64,000 nt of DNA from Faecalicatena_A orotica. GTDB taxonomy: Bacteria > Bacillota > Clostridia > Lachnospirales > Lachnospiraceae. Below, piece by piece: positions 33,099 through 41,909 of the stretch (positions are counted from its first letter, which is position 1; the number at the start of each line of letters is the position of its first letter). The notes below the pieces were generated by a model, which saw only the letters and a program-made list of their open reading frames with translations, made no database searches and was not told where the DNA came from. The translations under genes and the position numbers were made by a program. Location of the stretch: NCBI RefSeq assembly GCF_040545875.1, contig NZ_JBEPMR010000002.1. One strand, given 5' to 3'.

Positions 33099-34334
33099 GT
33101 GAAAAAATACAGAAGAATCTGCGCCGTCCTGATGGCAATTTTACTGACGGCAGGACTTGCCGCGGGGTGCACGAAGGAAGAAAGGCCTGTAGAAGTAAAG
33201 AGGGAAAAGGTGACGCTCTGGTATTACTGGAGCCAGAGCTATAGTAAAAAGGAGCTGGCATATCTGGTGGACAGCTTTAACCGGTCCCAGGACCGGATTG
33301 AAGTGACCACCCAGTATGTGCCGGATGAGGATTTTAAGAAACGGCTTGCACTCAGTATGGCGGACGGGAATATGCCGGACCTTGCGCTTGTAGATTCGTC
33401 CGATTTCAAATATTTTCACGCAATGGAGCCGTTTGTGGACCTGACGGATGAAATAGACGGGATTGAGGAATACCTGCCCGCAGTGAAGGAGGCATGCACG
33501 ATAGACGGCCGGATGATGGGGCTGCCTTATGGAATGAACTGTACCGCCCTGTTTTATAACAAGGAGATTCTCAAGAACAGCGGGGAAGAGGTGCCAGAGA
33601 CGTGGGATGAACTTTATGAGACTGCCGTCAGGCTTTCGACGGATACCCATTGTGGATTCGCCATGCCGGCTTTGCAGAGTGAAGAGAGTGTATACAGTTT
33701 CCTGCCCCTGCTGTGGTCTATGGGGGGATCGGTGGATCAGCTGGATTCGCCGCAAAGCAGGGAAGCGTTTCATTTTCTCAGAAAACTGACGCAGGCAGAT
33801 GCGATGAGCAGACAGACGATCAACCTGACGTCGGGGGACCTGATCCGTCAGTTTGTGGAGGGCAATATTGCAATGATGGTCAACTCCACGACGATGATTG
33901 ATTCTGTAAGGGCGATTAACCCGGCTCTGGAGTATGGCGTGACGGCTCTGCCGGCAGCAGGAGACGGCACAAGAATCTCGGTGCTGGGAGGAGAAGTGTT
34001 TGGGGTTACAAAAGGCGGACATCAGGAGGAAGCAATTGAATTTTTAAAATATATCAGTGATAAGGACAGAATGGAGGAATACATGGAACGGTCTTCCTAT
34101 ATGGCCCCTCGCGCCGATGTACTGGAAAACCAGTATAAGGAGGACTCCCTGAAGCGAAGTATGATAGAACTTACCAAATCTGCCAGAACGAGAGAATTTT
34201 CGGTGGAATGGCCTTACATTTCTATTGTCATTACAGATACAATGGAGGCAGAGATTATCGGTGAAAAGGACGAAGATGAAATCTTCCTTGATGCAGCAGA
34301 ACGGATGAAGGACATCAGGGAGGGAGAACGATGA
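33099..34334 (+). CDS. Extracellular solute-binding lipoprotein (family 1) linked to a two-component system
   Basis: A 411-residue lipoprotein. Starting from GTG at 33099, with AGGAGAG 6-12 bases upstream, the signal reads KKYRRICAVLMAILLTAGLAAGC with the lipidated Cys24. The mature part is a family 1 sugar-binding protein: KVTLWYYWSQSYSKKELAYLVDSFNRSQDRIEV, then GLPYGMNCTALFYNKEIL near residue 150 and a late EFLKYISDKDRMEEYM. No permease gene follows; instead its stop overlaps the start of a YesM kinase gene. It probably acts as a co-sensor that presents a sugar to that kinase. Confidence 0.85.
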   Translation: MKKYRRICAVLMAILLTAGLAAGCTKEERPVEVKREKVTLWYYWSQSYSKKELAYLVDSFNRSQDRIEVTTQYVPDEDFKKRLALSMADGNMPDLALVDSSDFKYFHAMEPFVDLTDEIDGIEEYLPAVKEACTIDGRMMGLPYGMNCTALFYNKEILKNSGEEVPETWDELYETAVRLSTDTHCGFAMPALQSEESVYSFLPLLWSMGGSVDQLDSPQSREAFHFLRKLTQADAMSRQTINLTSGDLIRQFVEGNIAMMVNSTTMIDSVRAINPALEYGVTALPAAGDGTRISVLGGEVFGVTKGGHQEEAIEFLKYISDKDRMEEYMERSSYMAPRADVLENQYKEDSLKRSMIELTKSARTREFSVEWPYISIVITDTMEAEIIGEKDEDEIFLDAAERMKDIREGER

Positions 34335-36040
34335 AGCGAGAAAGAACACTCAGGAAAAGACTGGCATTCGGGTTCCTGATGGCGGCGCTGATACCGGTGA
34401 GCATCTTTGCAGTCATATCACAGGTCCGTTTGAGGAGCAGTCTGGAAGACAATATGAACGGGCGTATTAGCAGCAATATTAATAATGCCGGACAGTGTCT
34501 GGATATGGTATTGGACAAGTATGCCACCATCCTGTATGATATGTGTACAGATGACACGATTATTGATACGGTGGAAGAGATCATACAGGACCAGGATGAT
34601 CTGGATGTCAATACGAGTACTCTCAGACATGAACTCAGCCATATCTGCAACCGTAATGACGGAATAGAAGGGATTACCATTTTTCTGCGGAATGGGAATG
34701 TGATCTTCTATGACCGCCTGAATTCTTCGTCGACGAACAGTATCTGGGCGGATGAGATTGTATTTCCGGAAATCGAAAAAGGGGAAGTCTATCAGGGCGT
34801 AACGACGCCTGTTACGGCAAATGAAAAGAAGAACTATCTGTTTCAGATTGGAAGAAAACTGGTTGATTATAAAAATATCCATGAGCAGCTGGGTACTGTA
34901 GTCATAAGTATTAACGAGGAGCAGATCAGGGAGGCACTTGTGACGGGAATGGATAATGCAACGTATCTTCTGGACGGCGATACAGTCATCAGTTCTCCCA
35001 ATTCATCTGATATCGGCAGAAAATTTTCCGCCATACAGGACACGGCGTCAAATAAATACACAGAAGCGTCAAATACAAAGAGCGGCTTTACCCTGTGCAA
35101 TGAGCAGCCGTTAGAAGACTATCATATGGCGATATGGGAGCAGGTCCTTTTTCTGTGCGTGATTGCGGTGGTTTCAGCGGTCACGATGCTGTTTCTGATT
35201 TACCGGTTTACTAAGCCGTATCTCTTTGCAGTGGATTCTCTGGTAGAGGCGATGAACGAGGCGGAAGAAGGGAACTTTGCTGTAAGCGTGGAGGTTCCTG
35301 ATAACATGCCTGTAGAGATCAGGCGGATCAGCGGCGGATTTAATGAGATGGTGGTACATATAGACAGTCTGATCGGGCAGGTGAAGGAAGCTGTTGTAGA
35401 GCAGAAGAATGCCGAGCTGTCAGCACTGGAGGCGCAGATCGACCCACATTTCCTGTATAATACACTGGATACGATCAACTGGAAGGCGATTGAAAATGAA
35501 CAGTATGATATCAGTGAAATGGTCGGGTCGCTGGCAGATATCCTGCGCTACACCGTAAAAAACGCCGGGGGGACGACGACAATTCGTCAGGAAATGGGGT
35601 GGCTGAGAGAGTATACAATGCTGCAGGCAGCGAAACTGGGGAAGAAGCTGCATATTGATGAGCAGGTACCGGAAGAAATCATGGGCTACCAGATACACAA
35701 GCTTATACTCCAGCCATTCGTGGAAAATGCAATCAAGCATGGTTTTCCGGAAAAAGAAGGGGAATGCTGTCTTCGAATTATAATCAGGGCTGCTGGGGAA
35801 CAGCTCCACATTATTATAGAAGATAATGGACGGGGAATTGCACCTGAGATACTGAAAAAGCTGAATGATGATTCGGAAGAAATGGACGGGCATGTGGGAA
35901 TCACGAATGTCCGGAAACGGCTGAAACTATACTATGGAGAGGAAGCGGACATTTACTTCGAGAGCCTTCAGGGCAGCTATACGAAGGCACACCTATTCAT
36001 ACCCCACCAAACAGCACGGGGGAACGCTGTGCGTGAATGA
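34331..36040 (+). CDS. Sensor histidine kinase, YesM type
   Basis: A 569-residue membrane kinase: helix near residues 10-28, extracellular sensor domain to about 270, second helix near 273-295 (VLFLCVIAVVSAVTMLFLIYRF), HAMP (about 297-350) and the His_kinase block IDPHFLYNTLDTINWKAI with its histidine near residue 371, then the ATPase domain with LQPFVENAIKHGF and DNGRGI. Its ATG overlaps the stop of the binding-protein gene, and the response regulator follows 24 bases after its stop, so the three form one signalling operon. The signal is probably a carbohydrate carried by the binding protein. Confidence 0.9.
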   Translation: MKRERTLRKRLAFGFLMAALIPVSIFAVISQVRLRSSLEDNMNGRISSNINNAGQCLDMVLDKYATILYDMCTDDTIIDTVEEIIQDQDDLDVNTSTLRHELSHICNRNDGIEGITIFLRNGNVIFYDRLNSSSTNSIWADEIVFPEIEKGEVYQGVTTPVTANEKKNYLFQIGRKLVDYKNIHEQLGTVVISINEEQIREALVTGMDNATYLLDGDTVISSPNSSDIGRKFSAIQDTASNKYTEASNTKSGFTLCNEQPLEDYHMAIWEQVLFLCVIAVVSAVTMLFLIYRFTKPYLFAVDSLVEAMNEAEEGNFAVSVEVPDNMPVEIRRISGGFNEMVVHIDSLIGQVKEAVVEQKNAELSALEAQIDPHFLYNTLDTINWKAIENEQYDISEMVGSLADILRYTVKNAGGTTTIRQEMGWLREYTMLQAAKLGKKLHIDEQVPEEIMGYQIHKLILQPFVENAIKHGFPEKEGECCLRIIIRAAGEQLHIIIEDNGRGIAPEILKKLNDDSEEMDGHVGITNVRKRLKLYYGEEADIYFESLQGSYTKAHLFIPHQTARGNAVRE

Positions 36041-36063
36041 TGTCAGAGAAGGAGGTTCTATAA

Positions 36064-37593
36064 ATGCGGATCGTGATAGTAGAAGATGAAGCGCCAATCC
36101 GGGAAGGGATTGCGAAAATACTTCATAAGATAAATCCCGATTATGAGCTGGCGGGGACAGCGGCGGACGGAAAGGAGGGGTATGAGCTAATCAACAGTAC
36201 AGAGCCGGATCTGGTAATTATGGATATTGAGATGCCCAAAATGGACGGGCTTAAGATGCTTGGGAAACTGCGGGGCGAGGGGAACCAGTGTAAGGTACTG
36301 ATTTTATCCGCATATTCTGATTTTAATTATGCGAAACAGGCCATTGAGCTGAACATCGAGAATTATCTGCTGAAACCAATAAAGATACCAGAACTGAAAA
36401 GGGCGCTCCAGCAGATCGAAAATGCACTTGAAAAGGAACAAAGCCGTGATATGGCATTTTCTGTGGAAGGGATTTTTCTCGCATGTTTAAACGGGCAGAT
36501 CAAGCCGGATGCCCAGTTTCACAGCCTGACAAAAGAACGGTACGGGTTTACGGTGGAAGAACCGGCGGAGGTGTTTGTGCTCTGGCTTGGGAGCGGGTAC
36601 GAGGAGCAGAAAAAGTCGGCAAGAGAACTGTTGGAGGATGTTGGTGACCATACCGTAAAGTTTGCCTCCTGTGTGATAGAGTCAGACGTATGGCAGATGC
36701 TGATCATGATCCTTTACCGCCTGCCCCGGGAGGCCACACAATACCAGTATTTCCGGACATCGGTCGTACCCATGCTGTGCAGTAATCTGAAAAGTCCTGC
36801 TGTCTGCCTCTGGAGAAGTGTGGACAGCCTGCTGGAGCTTCCAAAAGTAATGGAGGAAATGCTTAAGGAACGGGAATGGAACCTTCTTCTGGAAAAAGGC
36901 AGCCTGATTCGGCAGGAGGATATCGAAGCCATAAAAACGGTTCCGTTAAAACACCCGACAGAACTGGAGGACAAGGCCTGTCAGGCGGCAAAACGCGGAG
37001 ATAAAGAGAAGGTAATCGAATATTTTAAATTATTATTTGAGTATTACAAAAAGGCACTGCATACGCCGGATGAAATAAAGAAGTCTGTTATACGTTTCAG
37101 CTGGTCGGTATTCAATGCATACAAAGAAACGCAGGGGATAGAAGCCGATCTGAAGATCCAGAATATCCTGCAGGCCATTTCTGAAGCAGTCAGCTGGGAC
37201 CAGATAGGCAGCAGCCTGAAAGAACTGTTTGAGATCATTGACCTGGAAATCCCGGAAGAGGAAGCGATGCCGGTCAGCGTACTCGTACAGAAAGCGCAGC
37301 AGCAGATCCGCAAATATTACGATCAGGGAATCACGCTTGAAGAAGTCGCGAACAAGCTGTTCGTGTCAGAGGAATACCTCAGTGCCCTGTTCAAAAAGGA
37401 GACCGGGACAACCTTCTCGGAGACAATCAGGAAGTACCGGATAGAGAAGGTAAAAGAGCTTCTGCTTGATACACACCTGAAGCTAAACCAGATTGCCGAA
37501 CTTGCCGGTTATTCAGACCCGAAATACATGAGCAAAGTCTTCAAAGAAGAAATGGGAATGCTTCCAAACGAATTTCGCAAGTCAGTCCATTAA
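36064..37593 (+). CDS. Response regulator, YesN type, with AraC DNA-binding domain
   Basis: A 509-residue regulator. Residues 1-118 form a receiver domain with the acidic pair EDE near 6-8, phosphoacceptor aspartate in VIMDIEMP near residue 55 and LKPI near 104-107. A helical middle region follows, and residues about 405-507 are an AraC-type double helix-turn-helix (GITLEEVANKLFVSEEYLSALFKKETGTTFSE...LAGYSDPKYMSKVFKEEMG). GAGAAGGAGG precedes the ATG. It is the partner of the YesM kinase upstream and should activate sugar uptake or degradation genes, none of which is adjacent. Confidence 0.9.
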   Translation: MRIVIVEDEAPIREGIAKILHKINPDYELAGTAADGKEGYELINSTEPDLVIMDIEMPKMDGLKMLGKLRGEGNQCKVLILSAYSDFNYAKQAIELNIENYLLKPIKIPELKRALQQIENALEKEQSRDMAFSVEGIFLACLNGQIKPDAQFHSLTKERYGFTVEEPAEVFVLWLGSGYEEQKKSARELLEDVGDHTVKFASCVIESDVWQMLIMILYRLPREATQYQYFRTSVVPMLCSNLKSPAVCLWRSVDSLLELPKVMEEMLKEREWNLLLEKGSLIRQEDIEAIKTVPLKHPTELEDKACQAAKRGDKEKVIEYFKLLFEYYKKALHTPDEIKKSVIRFSWSVFNAYKETQGIEADLKIQNILQAISEAVSWDQIGSSLKELFEIIDLEIPEEEAMPVSVLVQKAQQQIRKYYDQGITLEEVANKLFVSEEYLSALFKKETGTTFSETIRKYRIEKVKELLLDTHLKLNQIAELAGYSDPKYMSKVFKEEMGMLPNEFRKSVH

Positions 37594-37623
37594 ATATTTC
37601 TACCTTTTTCAAATATTTTTACC

Positions 37624-37651
37624 TTGTGATTGGAAAAAATTGTGATATGAT
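37624..37651 (+). promoter_or_regulatory. Sigma-A promoter of the HPr-like gene
   Basis: TTGTGA (37624-37629), 16-base spacer, TATGAT (37646-37651). Confidence 0.6.
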
Positions 37652-37717
37652 GTCGATAACAAAAAAGCAGAGGCTAATCGAAGGTAAAATAGATATTCTG
37701 AAAAAGGAGAGAAAACA

Positions 37718-37948
37718 ATGAGTGAAATGATGATTAAATTCAGCAACCCTGAAGAAGTATTAGAGTTTGTAAACAAAGTGGCAAAATATCCGTATGATAT
37801 GGACATGAAGAGAGGCAGATTCGTGGTTGACGCGAAGTCAATCCTCGGAATTATGAACCTTGGATTCAACAATCCGATCGAGCTGAAAATTTATGACGAG
37901 AACTGCTCAGAGCTTGAAGAAGAACTCTCTAAATATAAAGCTGCTTAA
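37718..37948 (+). CDS. HPr-like protein lacking the phosphorylatable histidine
   Basis: A 76-residue protein with the HPr size and fold pattern. The block VVDAKSILGIMNLG (residues 36-49) corresponds to the NLKSIMGVMSLG region around Ser46 of HPr, placing the regulatory serine at Ser41. The active-site segment HARPA of HPr is replaced by NPEEVLEFV near residues 10-18, and the whole protein contains no histidine. It therefore cannot carry phosphate in the PTS; like Crh it may serve as a serine-phosphorylated co-regulator of catabolite control. It has its own promoter and a strong AAGGAG site. Confidence 0.8.
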   Translation: MSEMMIKFSNPEEVLEFVNKVAKYPYDMDMKRGRFVVDAKSILGIMNLGFNNPIELKIYDENCSELEEELSKYKAA

Positions 37949-38057
37949 AAACGGGGTGTTCCACGTACATGCTTTTTAACATTAGTACTAAAGCAGATAT
38001 GGAATTTAACCTAATATTTACATTTATTACTGAAAAAATTGTTATTGCTTGTCTGTG

Positions 38058-38099
38058 AAAACTTCTCGGCGTATAATAAAATGCGTTGAGGAGTTTTTA
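38058..38099 (+). terminator. Terminator after the HPr-like gene
   Basis: AAAACTTCTC (38058-38067) pairs with GAGGAGTTTT (38088-38097) with one G-T pair, and T continues to 38098. The right arm contains GAGGAG, 8 bases before an in-frame TTG at 38102 of the MATE gene, so the arm could double as a ribosome site. Confidence 0.65.
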
Positions 38100-38155
38100 T
38101 CTTGTTTCATAGGAATGAAGGAAGAAAGTTACTGAAAGAGGAAATAAGAAAACGT

Positions 38156-39511
38156 ATGAAAGCAAAAGTAGACAGGAGTGCCTATTTATTCGATAATAAG
38201 GCACTGAGGGCATTGATTATCCCGCTGATCATCGAGCAGCTTCTGGCTGTCCTGGTCGGCATGGCAGATTCTATTATGATAGCGAGCGTAGGAGAGGCGG
38301 CAGTATCTGGTGTTTCACTGGTAGATAACATCATGGTACTGTTTATTAATGCATTTGCGGCTCTCGCCACAGGAGGCGCCGTTGTGTCCGGGCAGTACCT
38401 CGGACAGAGGAACGAAAAGTCCGCCTGCGAGGCATCCACACAGATTGTCTGGTTTATCACGATTATTGCAATCGGAATCATGGCAGTCATCTATTGCGGC
38501 AAATGGTTTATTCTGCATGTAGTATTCGGTGCAATCGATGCAGATGTCATGGGACACGCAAACACTTATCTGATGATCGTAACCGCATCCATCCCGTTTA
38601 TGGCACTGTATAACGCAGGAGCGGCGACATTCCGCGCAATGGGGAACTCCAAGGTTTCCATGCAGGTTTCCATCATTATGAACATTATCAACATCGGAGG
38701 AAACGCAATCCTGATATACGGTTTCCACCGCGGAACAGAAGGCGTGGCGATCCCCACACTCGTATCCAGAATGGCGGCTGCAATCATGATCATGGCACTG
38801 CTGTGCGACCAGAAGCGCCAGCTGCACGTGAAGCGGACACTAAAATATCATCCCGACTGGCGGATGATCAAAAGAATCCTGACGATCGGCGTCCCGAACG
38901 GTCTTGAAAACAGCATGTTCCAGCTCGGCAAGATACTGGTACTAAGCCTTGTATCTACATTCGGTACATACGCAATCGCGGCAAATGCAGTCAGCAACGC
39001 CGTGGCACTCTTCCAGATCCTCCCCGGAATGGCCCTCAATCTGGCAATCACATCCGTCATCGCACAGTGCGTCGGTGCGGGAGACTATGAACAGGTACAC
39101 TACTATACAAAAAAACTGGTCGGGATCGTGTATGTACTCATCTGGGTCATGAACGCAGCAATCTTCATGCTGCTTCCTTTGATATTAAGAGCATATAACC
39201 TGTCAGACCTGACAGCCGAGACAACAAAACAAATCTTATACTTCCACAGCATCAGCTGCATGATCATCTGGCCGCTGTCCTTCTCCGTGCCTTCGACACT
39301 CCGCGCGGCAGGAGATGCACAAGTCACAATGGTCATATCAATATTCTCCATGTGGGTATTCAGGATCGTGTTCAGCTATATACTTGGACGGTATATGGGC
39401 ATGGGCGTATTTGGGATATGGGTGGCAATGGTCATTGACTGGTGCTTCAGGGCAGTATGTATGTGCGTTAGGTATGTTAGAGGAAAGTGGAAGTTGAAGA
39501 GAACCATATAG
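38156..39511 (+). CDS. MATE family efflux transporter
   Basis: A membrane protein of 451 residues from the ATG at 38156 (469 if translation starts at the TTG at 38102, which has GAGGAG 8 bases upstream). I prefer the ATG because the first family-typical residues are SAYLFDNKALRALIIPLIIEQLLAVLVGMADSIMIASVGEAAVSGVSLVD. About 12 hydrophobic helices in two similar halves are visible. MATE proteins expel drugs or metabolites in exchange for Na+ or H+. Substrate unknown. It is followed by a strong hairpin. Confidence 0.85.
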   Translation: MKAKVDRSAYLFDNKALRALIIPLIIEQLLAVLVGMADSIMIASVGEAAVSGVSLVDNIMVLFINAFAALATGGAVVSGQYLGQRNEKSACEASTQIVWFITIIAIGIMAVIYCGKWFILHVVFGAIDADVMGHANTYLMIVTASIPFMALYNAGAATFRAMGNSKVSMQVSIIMNIINIGGNAILIYGFHRGTEGVAIPTLVSRMAAAIMIMALLCDQKRQLHVKRTLKYHPDWRMIKRILTIGVPNGLENSMFQLGKILVLSLVSTFGTYAIAANAVSNAVALFQILPGMALNLAITSVIAQCVGAGDYEQVHYYTKKLVGIVYVLIWVMNAAIFMLLPLILRAYNLSDLTAETTKQILYFHSISCMIIWPLSFSVPSTLRAAGDAQVTMVISIFSMWVFRIVFSYILGRYMGMGVFGIWVAMVIDWCFRAVCMCVRYVRGKWKLKRTI

Positions 39512-39513
39512 TG

Positions 39514-39552
39514 TTGGGGACGTAATCTTTCTTAGGAAGGCTACGTCCCCAA
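39514..39552 (+). terminator. Hairpin after the MATE gene
   Basis: TTGGGGACGTA (39514-39524) pairs perfectly with TACGTCCCCAA (39542-39552), with an inner CTTTC/GGAAGG stem. The following bases are only partly T-rich. Confidence 0.6.
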
Positions 39553-39682
39553 TTGAGTTTTGTGGTGTCACTTTTTGAAGTTTGCCCTGTACCAAAGTGA
39601 AGTTATTCACAAGTATTCTTGTATTATTGTGGAAAACTACGGGAAAATCGAGGTATAAGGTGAATTTTTCACAAAGAGAGTC

Positions 39683-39711
39683 TTGTAAAACGGGAAGTGC
39701 TACTTTATAAT
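39683..39711 (+). promoter_or_regulatory. Sigma-A promoter of guaA
   Basis: TTGTAA (39683-39688), 17-base spacer, TATAAT (39706-39711), giving a leader of about 55 bases. Confidence 0.75.
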
Positions 39712-39730
39712 AGGTAAGTAAATCAAAAAT

Positions 39731-39754
39731 AGCTGTTTCACAGCTTTTTTATTT
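39731..39754 (+). other. Small terminator-like hairpin in the guaA leader
   Basis: AGCTGT-TTC-ACAGCT (39731-39745) is followed by TTTTTATTTT, placed between the promoter and the AGGAGGA of guaA. It could be a short attenuator or a 5-prime stabilising stem. No purine riboswitch core is recognisable around it. Confidence 0.5.
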
Positions 39755-39771
39755 TGAGCAGGAGGAAGACT

Positions 39772-41319
39772 TTGAAGAACGAATTAGTGATTGTCCTCGA
39801 TTTCGGCGGACAGTATAACCAGTTAGTCGCAAGGCGTGTCAGAGAATGTAACGTGTATTGCGAAATCTATTCTTATAAGACCGATATAGAAAAAATCAAA
39901 GAAATGAAACCGAAAGGGATTATCCTGACGGGGGGGCCGAACAGTTGTTATGAGGAGGATTCCCCGACTTATTCTAGAGAACTTTTTGAACTGGGAATTC
40001 CTGTGCTGGGACTGTGTTATGGCGCCCAGCTGATGATGCATGTCTTAGGTGGTAATGTGGGACGTGCCGAAGTGCGGGAATATGGTAAGACGGAAGTGCT
40101 GATTGACAAGCAGGATTCGAAGGTATTTGAAAATGTATCTACACCTACGATATGCTGGATGAGCCACTTTGACGCTATTTCACAGGAGGCTCCGGGATTT
40201 GAGATTACAGCTCATACGGCTGATTGTCCTGTAGCGGCAGCTGAGAATGAGGCAGAAGGACTGTATGCGATTCAGTTCCATCCGGAGGTGCTTCATACAG
40301 TGGAAGGCACAAAGATGATCAATAATTTTGTGAAAAATGTTTGTGGCTGTGCCGGAGACTGGAAGATGGATGCTTTTGTTGAGGAAACGATTGCGGCTAT
40401 CAGGGAGAAGGTTGGTAACGGAAAAGTACTTTGTGCTTTGTCCGGTGGTGTAGATTCATCTGTGGCAGCTGTTATGCTTTCTAAGGCTATCGGATCACAG
40501 CTGACTTGTGTATTTGTGGATCATGGCCTGCTTAGAAAAAATGAAGGCGATGAAGTGGAGGCGGTTTTCGGACCGGAAGGTCATTATGATCTGAACTTTA
40601 TCAGGGTCAATGCCCAGGAGCGGTTCTATGAAAAACTTGCCGGTGTGACGGAGCCGGAAGAGAAGAGAAAGATCATTGGTGAAGAGTTTATCCGTGTTTT
40701 CGAGGAAGAAGCGAAGAAGATCGGAACAGTAGATTTCCTTGTACAGGGGACTATTTATCCAGACGTCGTAGAGAGTGGTCTGGGCGGAGAATCAGCAGTC
40801 ATTAAGTCACATCATAATGTAGGCGGGCTGCCGGATTATGTTGATTTTAAAGAAATTATTGAGCCGCTGAGAGATCTGTTTAAGGACGAGGTGCGCAAAG
40901 CTGGATTGGAACTGGGGATACCGGAGAGGCTGGTGTTCAGACAGCCATTCCCGGGGCCGGGACTTGGAATCAGGATCATCGGGGAAATAACCGAAGAGAA
41001 AGTAAAGATTGTTCAGGATGCCGACGCTATTTACCGCGAAGAAATGGATGCGGCAGGAATGAACAAGATTGTCGGCCAGTATTTTGCAGCGCTTACGAAT
41101 ATGCGGTCTGTAGGAGTTATGGGAGATGAACGCACCTATGATTATGCAGTGGCATTAAGGGCTGTGAATACGATAGACTTTATGACAGCAGAATCCGCAG
41201 AAGTGCCTTGGGAGGTGCTGCACCGGGTTACCAGCAGGATTGTAAATGAAGTAAATCATGTAAATAGAGTATTCTATGATCTGACGGGGAAACCGCCGGG
41301 GACGATAGAGTTCGAATAA
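39772..41319 (+). CDS. guaA: GMP synthase (glutamine-hydrolysing)
   Basis: A 515-residue two-domain enzyme converting XMP, ATP and glutamine to GMP. Residues about 1-195 are the glutamine amidotransferase with the nucleophile in LGLCYGAQ near residue 83 and the FHPEV His/Glu pair near 170; the ATP-pyrophosphatase domain starts with LSGGVDSS near 223-230, and the C-terminal dimer domain ends in GKPPGTIEFE. The start is TTG at 39772, with AGGAGGA 6-12 bases upstream; an upstream in-frame start at 39754 lacks a ribosome site. Core purine biosynthesis gene, with its own promoter and terminator. Confidence 0.95.
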   Translation: MKNELVIVLDFGGQYNQLVARRVRECNVYCEIYSYKTDIEKIKEMKPKGIILTGGPNSCYEEDSPTYSRELFELGIPVLGLCYGAQLMMHVLGGNVGRAEVREYGKTEVLIDKQDSKVFENVSTPTICWMSHFDAISQEAPGFEITAHTADCPVAAAENEAEGLYAIQFHPEVLHTVEGTKMINNFVKNVCGCAGDWKMDAFVEETIAAIREKVGNGKVLCALSGGVDSSVAAVMLSKAIGSQLTCVFVDHGLLRKNEGDEVEAVFGPEGHYDLNFIRVNAQERFYEKLAGVTEPEEKRKIIGEEFIRVFEEEAKKIGTVDFLVQGTIYPDVVESGLGGESAVIKSHHNVGGLPDYVDFKEIIEPLRDLFKDEVRKAGLELGIPERLVFRQPFPGPGLGIRIIGEITEEKVKIVQDADAIYREEMDAAGMNKIVGQYFAALTNMRSVGVMGDERTYDYAVALRAVNTIDFMTAESAEVPWEVLHRVTSRIVNEVNHVNRVFYDLTGKPPGTIEFE

Positions 41320-41326
41320 CGGACAG

Positions 41327-41370
41327 AACCCCGGAAATGTTGATAAAATGGGCATTTCCGGGGGTGTTTT
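41327..41370 (+). terminator. Rho-independent terminator of guaA
   Basis: AACCCCGGAAATG (41327-41339) pairs with CATTTCCGGGGGTGTT (41353-41368), followed by T. Confidence 0.85.
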
Positions 41371-41405
41371 ATGTCGTTTGGCTCTATTTAGAAAAATTGA
41401 CTTTC

Positions 41406-41510
41406 TTATATGAGTATGGCGGAGGGGAATGAGCCCCTCTTTACAATCGCCCACGCATGGTTATAGGTTACGCCATCTGTCCACTCTTGCTGCTTTACAG
41501 CCACGCACAT
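41406..41510 (-). pseudogene. Fragment of a mobile-element-type protein (possible)
   Basis: A 34-residue frame ending at TAA (41406-41408) reads MCVAVKQQEWTDGVTYNHAWAIVKRGSF..., which looks like the tail of a longer globular protein. It has no clear ribosome site and follows the XRE gene on the same strand. I take it as debris of an element, together with the fragment near 42121-42330. Confidence 0.3.
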
Positions 41511-41540
41511 ACCACAAGAAGGATTTTATTATATTTTGAT

Positions 41541-41777
41541 TTACTTTAAGAGTTCATCATAGGTGGTTTCCAGACAATCACGGATACCACGAAGCTGTGT
41601 GCCAGTAATATGCTGAATACCACGCTCAATCTTAACTAAGGCTTCTAGGGTCATTCCGATTTCTTTTAAATCCAGCATACCAATCAATTCAGTCTGCCCA
41701 ATTCCTTTTTCTAATCGTATTCTACGAATATTTCCCCCAATATCAATTCCGTCTTGCTTTATTTTTTGTTCCATCAT
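41541..41777 (-). CDS. Small XRE family transcriptional regulator
   Basis: A 78-residue helix-turn-helix protein of the HTH_3 (Cro/CI) type: GGNIRRIRLEKGIGQTELIGMLDLKEIGMTLEALVKIERG, with the motif at about residues 22-55. It consists of little more than the DNA-binding domain. AAAGGAATAA precedes the ATG. Two GGACT...AGTCC dyads lie upstream, at 41794 and 41848, and are its likely operators. It is probably a leftover or cargo regulator of a mobile element, since fragments surround it. Confidence 0.8.
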   Translation of the reverse strand: MMEQKIKQDGIDIGGNIRRIRLEKGIGQTELIGMLDLKEIGMTLEALVKIERGIQHITGTQLRGIRDCLETTYDELLK

Positions 41778-41793
41778 TTATTCCTTTACGAGT

Positions 41794-41809
41794 GGACTAA
41801 AATTAGTCC
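41794..41809. promoter_or_regulatory. Operator candidate 1 of the XRE regulator
   Basis: GGACTAA-AA-TTAGTCC, a perfect dyad 17 bases before the XRE start codon. Confidence 0.6.
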
Positions 41810-41847
41810 GTTTTCTCTTTATCTTATAAAGAAAAAATGATAGAATG

Positions 41848-41863
41848 GGACTAGGATGAGTCC
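41848..41863. promoter_or_regulatory. Operator candidate 2 of the XRE regulator
   Basis: GGACT-AGGATG-AGTCC, same half-sites as the first dyad and 54 bases from it (about five helical turns). The A/T-rich promoter of the XRE gene lies between. Confidence 0.55.
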
Positions 41864-41909
41864 ACTTGAAGGGCGAAATGATAACAGCAGAAAAAATATG
41901 GATGAAATC

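Noticed and set aside
33141..34022. 293-residue antisense frame over the binding-protein gene
   Set aside because: No start signal; the sense strand encodes a complete lipoprotein.
39560..39750. Guanine riboswitch before guaA
   Set aside because: The conserved purine-aptamer core could not be found; the mapped promoter leaves too short a leader.
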